Shown here: positions 58,301-64,000 of the stretch, piece after piece | How positions within the stretch are numbered: position 1 is the first letter of the stretch | Layout of the letters: every line of letters starts with the position of its first letter | NCBI RefSeq assembly: GCF_027580225.2 | Contig: NC_073348.2 | Location: forward strand, 40,862,501-40,926,500 | Length of the DNA: 64,000 bases | Direction: 5' to 3' | From: Misgurnus anguillicaudatus | Lineage: Eukaryota; Chordata; Actinopteri; Cypriniformes; Cobitidae | Made by a program: the position numbers and the translations under genes | The notes under the pieces: model-generated | Databases searched by the model: none | What the model was told of the DNA's origin: nothing | What the model saw: the letters and a program-made list of their open reading frames with translations, nothing else

Positions 58301-61300
58301 CAAAATGTACTTTCAATGCTTCAACACATTCTAACTGACCCACTGATGTCACACGGACTACTTTTGATGTTTTTATTACCTTTCTGAACATGGAAAGTAA
58401 ACCATACATAGATTTTCAATGGAGGGTCAGAACTAAAACATCTTAAACTGTGTTCTGAAGATAAACGGAGGTCTTATGGGTTTGGAACGACATGAGGGTG
58501 AGTCATTAATGACATCATTTTCATTTTTGGATGACCTAACCCATTAATGGTAATGATGATGAAGTTTTATGTTTGTGCTACAACACTTTCAACCCCTGTA
58601 GCAGCAGTGCTATGTGAAAAAAAAGATTAACGTACAGCTCTGTGTTTAGTGAATGTGAGTTCACAAAGGTGTCCTGCAGATAAACACAGGTGGAAATCTA
58701 CAATAACCTGTCACAATATCTTCTCTTCATTTTTAACACTACAGATCGGTTTTAAACTGTGTGATCTGATGTCTACACAGACAAAAACAGCATCATGAGA
58801 GATATTGTATGTTATATACATAGATGGCTCACTAGATTAATAAAGAAGAAATATCTGCCGTTTTATCATTTAAGATGAACATTTGTGTTTGCTAGGTTTT
58901 TTTAAAAATATAACAACTGTCATAACATTTTATTAAGTAACGCAATTTTTGTTTTAAAATTTTGCCTGAAGTGTCCAAACACTTTGTGCGCCATATATTT
59001 AGAGAGTAAAATGAAAACTGAACAGTATGTCCTGTAATGTGAGGTCTTGTGTTTAAACATTCATGTCTCTGTTAGTGGAGGTGTGATACACACATGTAAC
59101 TTATACTGCAAACACACACACCTGTCTCTGTCATCACAAGACTCTGGTTTCTGTCTGATGTGTTACCTGTGCACCTGCCAGCTGGCCAGAGGAACTTTCC
59201 ATACGACCCAATCAATTCAATACAGAAAATATCAATGAAACCGCTCCCTCGTTCACTCATTCACTATTCCGAAGATAGCAAATGACATTTAAGTCCACTA
59301 TATGTGGAAGAAGTGAATGAAAATGAGTGAGCGATTTTGGACAATGACGTAAATACCATGATTTAGCAGAGATTCGTCATAAACACTTACATCTGTGTGG
59401 CTTTATGGATTGTACTGTAAAATGTTTAAGTTTACTTTCTGACTGTACGTTTACAACAAATGCAAATAAATCAAGCTATTCAAGCGTAGTTGGACACTTT
59501 AACATTTTGAGTTAACTCGATTTATTCGCATGTGAAATTCAGATGTGAATATGCTTAATTTGCGGACTTTAGCAAGTCTCAATATTTTGTTACAACTTAC
59601 CAGATTATTCGACCTCCTCACTTACTTTCTTTAAAGCAAAATCCTTTTTATTCTTGTTTCTATATAAGTACGAAGATGTGTCCTTCATTGCTGTTTCGTA
59701 TTTCTGCCTCCACTCGCTACGTCGTAATTACGTCACTACTGGAGCAAGCTCCTGATTGGTTAAACTTCAGATTTTTCAACTCACGTGTTATGTGCGTCAA
59801 ACGCCCAAATGCCGTCATTTACGCAAATCATATCATTCGCACGAATCGCATCGCAGGATGTCTATCGCGTCTTTGCATTGACTTAACGTGGAAATCATTG
59901 ATGCTTAACGCTTCATTCGCGTCTGGTGTGAACGCACCATTACTGTTCGTCACATTTGTCATGTTTTTTGTGTTAGTTGATAATAAAGAGAACAAATCAA
60001 CTGCTTGTCATATTTATTTATTTACTATTATGTTTATTTATTATATTAAATAAAATATGTATTATATTTTAAATAAAAGGTATCGCAAATTATTTTTAAT
60101 TTCTTTATTTTTGAAAAAGTAAAAAATACCTGACAACAAGAACTAACAAAAGTATATAAACATACATTTGTGTTGTTCACTGTCAGCTGATTCCAATTAC
60201 GCGTTCGTCTCCTGTTGTATCATGGGAAATATTGAGCGATCGAATGTACCAGTCAAAGTGTAAGTCAGAGTGCATTGTGGGTAAAAAGTAGTGAACAAAT
60301 GTAGGGAATGAAGTTGTTCACTTAGTTTTCGGACAACACTGAAAATATAGTGCACTATAGAGCATATAGGGAGTGGTTTCGGGGACAGCCTCAATCTGTG
60401 CATGAATTATGTCTATGAAGTAGATGTAGAGTCGGATCATGTGTTTGTTCTAGTCTCATTCAGTCTACTTACGCTTCATAAGCCGGTGCGATCCAGTAAG
60501 GGTTTTCAGCAGCTTCTCTGGCGTGACGCAGGATGGCTTCTCGGGGGTTGCTGTCGTCGGTTTTGTCCAGCGCGATGTTTTTCACAATGAAAGAGGACAA
60601 CGTGCCACCGTGAGCAGCAACGCGACCACCCCTACCTGCTCCAAAACAAAACAAAACATCAGCAAACACAGAACGGCACAGCACTGCTATAAACACAAAC
60701 CACAACATTCCCAGAACGCCCGGGAAAAACTTACAAATCTTTGGAAAACATGGGCCTCCCTCGCTTACACATACACACATGAAAAATGTTAACAAAACAT
60801 CCTCCGGCGTGCAGGAACAGTATATTTATGTTAGATTTAAACACACAGAGATGATAAAAGATGACGAGCTGTGGTGAGTAAATCTTTAATGACTGAAGGC
60901 TTCGGTGTGATTCGGTTAAAGACGTTGAGAAATCCAGATGATCACTTTTGCTTCTCAGTCAGGTTTATAATGTAATCGTATGGTGTGTTTACTCAAAGCC
61001 CTGCTGTAGTCTGGGATAGAGAGAGAGAGATCATAGAGATCCTGAGGGCAGGTATAGATATAATCAACATACACAGATAACAACAGCCAGGTGTGTGGGA
61101 CTGCCAATGTGCTTATGACCTTAGAACGAATAAATGGATTAAATGAATTACAAAATATATAAATAGAAAACCAATCCTCTCAAACCCGTTAGATTTTTAA
61201 TCGGTTTGGCTCTTTATATTCTGATTGAGGTGTTTACATTGAGCATTTTCATTCTGGTTGAACATTTAAACCGATTGTCCATGTAAATGCAGCTATTGTA

Positions 61301-63950
61301 AGAAACGATTGAAATGAATGAGACCAAACTGGTAGTTTTTTATGTTCATTTAACGTTATGTAATAATTTAGCTACCATTGCAACTAGACCTTAATAAAGT
61401 CATGTGATATCAATCTGAAGTGCGTTCTTATGAGTGTGAGGTGTACAGTACATCACCTGGTCCGGAGACGGGTGGTTCTGGTTTGTGACTCTTGACGGGG
61501 TCCAGACGGTCTTTCTCTAACTGTTTCCTGGTGCTGCGCTGTCGGGCCTCGCGGAACATGGGCAAAGCATGAGCTGTTAACAGACACACAAACACAATAC
61601 TCACTACTACACTCAACATCACACAACATCATAGCAACCACTAAGCCTTCGAACACGTTTGTATTTACTTTTGATTAAGCTGCACACATTTCGGTTTGTC
61701 TAACACAAAACCAAAATAAATGTTGGAATAGGGTCAATGTGTGTGTGTGTTTTACTCCAGGCACACAGGAGATAGGAAAGATGAAGTGTTTTTCCATTCA
61801 CGAGTTCTGTTGTCACTGTGTTAACTTCACTTGTGCACGCTACATTAAGCAAAAAGGTTAACGGTGACATTCTGCCCTTTTTTTTCTCAATGGAGCATCA
61901 TTCCGAGTCCTGCCACCTCATGTTTTCCATCGCTATCTGTGAGATACGTCACTCAACGAGCAGAGAGCCGGACCAATCGTCTCAGCAGCGTGAGTCACGT
62001 GACGAATGCTAATCAGCACTCGCGTTACGGTGGACGGCTCCTAATGGGAGAGCTGTGTCGTGGGTCTTTAAGTGCATTTGAATCTGGGGTTTACCAGAGT
62101 ACAGCGGGCGATCACGCGCTCGGGTCAGGTGTGGACAGCTCTGCCGTGACTGGCGCTCTCATGGCAGAAGCGTGGATGATAGAGTGACACACGCTAATGG
62201 CATCGTGCCCCGCGGGTGATCGGCAGCAATCCGATGGAAAGCACTTACAGTCTGGTTAATGGGTCTGTGACAACCCTTAATGCAGGATGGCACTGCTCGG
62301 GGCAGAAAAGGGCAAAATTATCAGACATGATGTCTTGGGCTCTTATCACACAGGGCTGTGTGCGCATGTGCCTAAAGCTTTATTGGCAGGGCATTCCACT
62401 ACCAATGCAAAGGTAATGGGCTCAATTCCCATGCAACAAACATACTGATAAATTAAAAAACATACTTAAAATATAGATCTTCAACACACTGTAGGTCGCC
62501 TTATATAAAAGTGTCTGCCAATTATATTAATGTAAATGAATTAATGCATGTGTGTGCGTGCAGTAATTATAGTTCGGGATTTTAAATGTTAACTAAATGT
62601 GGCATTTAGCAGATGCTTTTATCCAAAGTGATTAAAGCACATTTTATCATGTGCATACCAAGGTAGAGTGAGTGTTGAATGTTTGTAACTGCGCTGACTG
62701 CATGTGACAGCACTGACCGCAAGTAACAGCGTTGACCAACCACATGTAATAGCATTAACCGTATGTAACAGCGCTGACCACATGTTACAGCGTTTACAGC
62801 GTATGTAACAGCGCATGTAACAGCACATGTAACAGAGTTGACTGTATGTGACAGTGCTGACCTAGGTAACAGTGCTGACCATATGTAACAGTGTTGACCC
62901 TATGTAACAGAGTTAACCGTATGTAACAGCGTATGTAACTGTGTATGTAACAACGGCATTAACAGCGTATGTTACAGAGTTGACCGTGTGTGACAGTGCT
63001 GACCGTATGTAACAGTGCTGACTATATGTAAGAGCATTGACCGTATGTAACAGCGCTGACCACATGTTACAGCGTATGTAACAGCATATGTAACAGAGTT
63101 GACTGTATGTGACAGTGCTGACCTAGGTAACAGTGCTGACCATATGTAACAGTGTTGACCCTATGTTACAGCGTTAACCGTATGTAACAGCGTATGTAAC
63201 AACGGCGTTAACAGCGTATGTAACAGAGTTGACCGTGTGTGACAGTGCTGACCGTATGTAACAGTGCTGACTATATGTAACAGCACTGACCGTATGTAAC
63301 AGCGTTGACAGCTTTGACCGTGTTTAACATAGTTGACCGTATGTAACATCATTGACCGTATGTAACATCATTGACTGTAAGTAAATGCGTTGACCGTATG
63401 TAACAGCGTTGACCGTATGTAACAGCGTTGACCGTATGTAACAGCATTGACAGTATGTAACAGCATTGACAGTATGTAACAGCGTTGACAGTATGTAACA
63501 GCGTTGACAGTATGTAACAGCGTTGACAGTATGTAACAGCGTTGACAGTATGTAACAGCGTTGACAGTGTGTAACAGTGCTGACCATATGCAGCAGTATT
63601 GGACCATATGTAACAGCGTTGACCGTATGTAACAGCGTTGACCGTATGTAACATAGTTGACTGTATGTGTAATGTCGACTGTATGTAACAGCGTTGACCG
63701 TATGTAACAGCGTTAACCGTATGTATAGTGTTGACCTTATGTAACAGAACTGGCAGTCATGCACAGAGACTCTGTACCTGCAATTAAAAAATCACCCACA
63801 TATATGCAAGTATACAGCTATGCATATATTTATGTATTTTATATGTTGAGTATATATATTTTGTACTCACGGGTAATGATGTAATCCTGCGTCAGCGTCT
63901 CTGCGTGTTTGTCCTTCATCTTACTCTTCACCACACATAACTTTGCACCC
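54586..63950 (-). CDS. wdr70: WD repeat-containing protein 70, C-terminal part, four exons; 5' end outside window
   Basis: WDR70 is a nuclear WD-repeat protein; published work links it to chromatin and DNA-damage functions. Only the region after the beta-propeller is in the window: 149 residues from GAKLCVVKSKMKDKHAETLT through QDYIIT, PHALPMFREARQRSTRK, QLEKDRLDPVKSHKPEPPV, GRGGRVAAHGGTLSS, KNIALDKTDDSNPREAI, ENPYWIAPAY to the acidic tail and the terminal QPEWKKRKI, a basic nuclear-localisation-like end. The four exons join in frame at consensus splice sites and match the vertebrate WDR70 C-terminus across their length. The gene continues past position 64000. It is convergent with gdnf, the same arrangement as in human 5p13. 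Confidence 0.95.
54769..54784. repeat. short (GA)n microsatellite
   Basis: About eight GA units in the last wdr70 intron. Confidence 0.7.
55314..55346. repeat. (TG)n microsatellite
   Basis: About 16 TG units in the last wdr70 intron. Confidence 0.9.
55935..56180. mobile_element. ACTGTAAAAAA-type repeat
   Basis: AACTGTAAAAAATCATTTTG at the left and CATTTTTTACAGTGCAAC at the right, with ATCAACTCAACAATTAAT and AAGTCATTTCAACTTT inside; inverted ends. Confidence 0.5.
57455..57655. mobile_element. TTTAAAG-type MITE, partial
   Basis: TTTTAAAGAGGACATTTTAC then TCTTTGGTGTCCCCAGAGTG and GTGTGTCCTTTAAAATGCAA, in the same order as 6500-6710. Confidence 0.6.
57652..57917. mobile_element. GGGCCGGTTGCATAAAGCAC-type repeat
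   Basis: CACCTTAAGTGTAATTTTCC at the left and CTTAAGTGTCATACTTAAGG at the right are partial inverse matches, in the last wdr70 intron. Confidence 0.45.
57918..58555. mobile_element. TTCCCCGCCATTGACGAG-type repeat, unclassified
   Basis: It starts with two CCCCGCCA(A)TTGACGAGAT-like direct repeats (57922 and 57966) and a perfect 16-bp palindrome GACGAGATATCTCGTC at 57932-57947. It ends with the common MITE tail GACATGAGGGTGAGTCATTA. A 126-codon minus frame (58029-58409) inside it shows no recognised similarity. Confidence 0.4.
60473..60635 (-). CDS. wdr70: wdr70 internal exon (second from the end)
   Basis: The acceptor GGAGCAG|G and donor GAAGC|GTAAGT bound 53 codons, including GRGGRVAAHGGTLSSF, NIALDKTDDSNPREAI and NPYWIAPAYE, the most conserved stretch of the WDR70 C-terminus. 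Confidence 0.95.
61457..61573 (-). CDS. wdr70: wdr70 internal exon (third from the end)
   Basis: The acceptor GTTAACAG|C and donor GGACCAG|GTGATG bound 38 codons from HALPMFREARQRSTRKQLEK to the Pro-rich KPEPPVSGP. Confidence 0.93.
62371..62540 (+). mobile_element. tRNA-derived SINE with V-SINE-type 3' tail
   Basis: The B-box-like GGCTCAATTCCCATG follows a degenerate tRNA head, and the 3' end TATATAAAAGTGTCTGCCAA plus ATGTAAATG resembles the conserved V-SINE/DANA tail. It lies in a wdr70 intron. Confidence 0.6.
62592..62635 (-). mobile_element. SINE 3'-tail fragment, reverse orientation
   Basis: GCATTTAGCAGATGCTTTTA then TCCAAAGTGATT is the inverse of the SINE 3' tail. Confidence 0.65.
62680..63760. 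repeat. 19-bp minisatellite with higher-order structure
   Basis: The unit is GTATGTAACAGCGTTGACC, degenerate from about 62680 and almost perfect at 63395-63575. The 19-bp period shifts frame by one each repeat, so all minus-strand frames are open with a 19-residue super-repeat; none is a gene. A block of about 282 bp is duplicated (for example 62761 versus 63043). Confidence 0.9.
63871..63950 (-). CDS. wdr70: wdr70 internal exon (fourth from the end)
   Basis: The acceptor ATCTTCAG|G and donor ATTACCC|GTGAGT bound it. It encodes GAKLCVVKSKMKDKHAETLT and then QDYIIT plus one base. A 19-bp minisatellite ends about 115 bp downstream in the following intron. Confidence 0.93.
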
Positions 63951-64000
63951 CTGAAGATCAAATACATGCACAATTGAGATTTGAGCTTCTAAAAGCATCA

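Noticed and set aside
58029..58409. 126-codon minus-strand frame in a wdr70 intron
   Set aside because: It lies within a repeat that begins at 57918 and resembles no transposon protein I know; probably chance.
60640..60795. Extension of the wdr70 frame upstream of 60635
   Set aside because: The acceptor GGAGCAG|G at 60635 and the match to WDR70 begin there; the upstream residues are intron.
62680..63760. CRISPR-like look of regularly spaced short repeats
   Set aside because: The repeats run head to tail with a 19-bp period and no unique spacers, within a vertebrate intron; it is a minisatellite.
63161..63764. 146-codon and related minus-strand frames rich in His/Thr/Tyr/Cys
   Set aside because: Translation of the 19-bp minisatellite in all phases, not a protein.

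Overview
The window reads as genomic DNA of a teleost fish, most likely a cyprinid. The genes are vertebrate, with long AT-rich introns and standard GT/AG splice sites. The intergenic DNA is crowded with short fish-type repeats: a Tc1 element with the IR/DR layout, tRNA-derived SINEs, 8-bp-TSD hAT-like and TTAA-targeting MITEs, and solo LTRs. The species assignment is inference from repeat style and protein similarity; no search was run.

Three protein-coding genes can be supported. (1) 5297-12409, minus strand: a complete nine-coding-exon Opn4x (Xenopus-type) melanopsin. Every junction agrees in phase and the joined CDS is 1554 nt (517 aa). It keeps the retinal lysine, DRY and NPxxY motifs, but the r-opsin HPK tripeptide is replaced by RSK. 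(2) 38893-45257, plus strand: a complete gdnf (two coding exons, 239 aa) behind a CpG-rich promoter and a likely non-coding first exon at about 37690-38075 that carries a 49-codon upstream ORF. (3) 54586-63950, minus strand: the last four coding exons (149 residues) of wdr70, whose 5' part lies beyond the right edge. gdnf and wdr70 are convergent neighbours, as in human 5p13. opn4x lies head-to-head with gdnf across about 25 kb of gene-poor DNA. The three genes have unrelated jobs (light sensing, neurotrophic signalling, a nuclear WD-repeat protein), so this is a syntenic block and not a pathway cluster.

The rest is mostly repeats. 1-5 kb: hAT-like MITE pieces, a (GA)n tract, an inverted-repeat MITE and a possible 5' exon of a gene off the left edge. 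13-18 kb: palindromic MITEs and a pentamer-based array on 16.7-17.5 kb. 18.9-20.3 kb: a dead Tc1 transposon with intact ends. 20-37 kb: solo LTRs, further MITEs and plain AT-rich DNA. 42.9-44.3 kb: a nest of three elements joined at TTAA sites. 45.9-46.6 kb: a cluster of short hAT-like units. 48.1-49.3 kb: a palindromic element split by a hAT-like insertion. 62.7-63.8 kb: a 19-bp minisatellite with a 282-bp higher-order repeat, inside a wdr70 intron and ending close to an exon.

I found no undescribed multi-gene system. The most notable items are the altered HPK motif of the melanopsin, the transposon end 10 bp from one of its splice donors, a likely alternative C-terminus for it, the gdnf upstream ORF, and the nested transposons, which allow relative dating.
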